A stretch of DNA of 6,519 nucleotides from Candidatus Altarchaeota archaeon. Its GTDB lineage: Archaea; Altiarchaeota; Altiarchaeia; IMC4; QMZM01. The translations under genes were made by a program, and so were the position numbers. Below are positions 6,487 to 6,519 of this stretch, in pieces. The stretch covers positions 1 through 6,519 of the forward strand of contig JAHIKS010000007.1 of assembly GCA_018897475.1 (NCBI GenBank), read 5' to 3'. Numbering within the stretch: position 1 is the first letter of the stretch; every line of letters starts with the position of its first letter. The notes beneath the pieces were generated by a model that was not told where the DNA came from, ran no database searches, and was given only the letters and a program-made list of their open reading frames with translations.

Positions 6487-6519
6487 CCGAAGCAGGTTTT
6501 ACGACAAAAAAGACTTCGA

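Noticed and set aside
6119..6519. CRISPR array
   Set aside because: No regularly spaced direct repeats are present; the repeats are inverted and of different sequences.

Overview
The window holds three intact genes for nucleic-acid enzymes, followed by about 400 bases of non-coding sequence rich in inverted repeats. It looks like a prokaryotic accessory (defence-island) segment. Base composition is AT-rich, near 40% GC by eye. One Shine-Dalgarno-like site (GGTGAT) and a GTG start fit bacteria, and archaea are not strictly excluded. The window contains no housekeeping gene that would fix the taxon. The palindromic element at the right edge gives me a vague, uncheckable impression of repeats in Bacteroidota of the Saprospiria type.

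Layout. Positions 69-2477 (+) encode an 802-residue XPD/Rad3-type SF2 helicase. It has the full helicase motif set, a four-cysteine Fe-S domain and an unexplained N-terminal extension of about 110 residues. It converges on a two-gene operon on the minus strand. gajA comes first (6118-4364), an OLD-family ATPase plus TOPRIM nuclease. gajB follows (4367-2583), a UvrD-type SF1 helicase. Their stop and start overlap in an ATGA. Together they form a Gabija anti-phage system with its catalytic motifs intact. The 105-base convergent gap (2478-2582) holds one weak hairpin.

Positions 6119-6519 contain no convincing gene. Next to gajA lie an RBS, candidate promoters, a hairpin and a 12-bp inverted repeat. 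The 125 bases at 6174-6298 have features of an integron attC site. A cloverleaf-like palindrome sits at 6414-6486: an outer stem enclosing two perfect three-base-loop hairpins and a central ACACGTGT.

How the parts may work together. In known Gabija systems GajA nicks DNA when nucleotide pools fall, and GajB is activated by DNA ends and consumes (d)ATP/(d)GTP. The XPD-like helicase is not part of described Gabija. Its place directly against gajB suggests either an accessory DNA-processing component or an independent cargo gene. If the attC-like reading is right, all three genes could be one large mobile cassette of about 6.2 kb, starting at G/TTGAGT (55-61), just before the helicase ATG.
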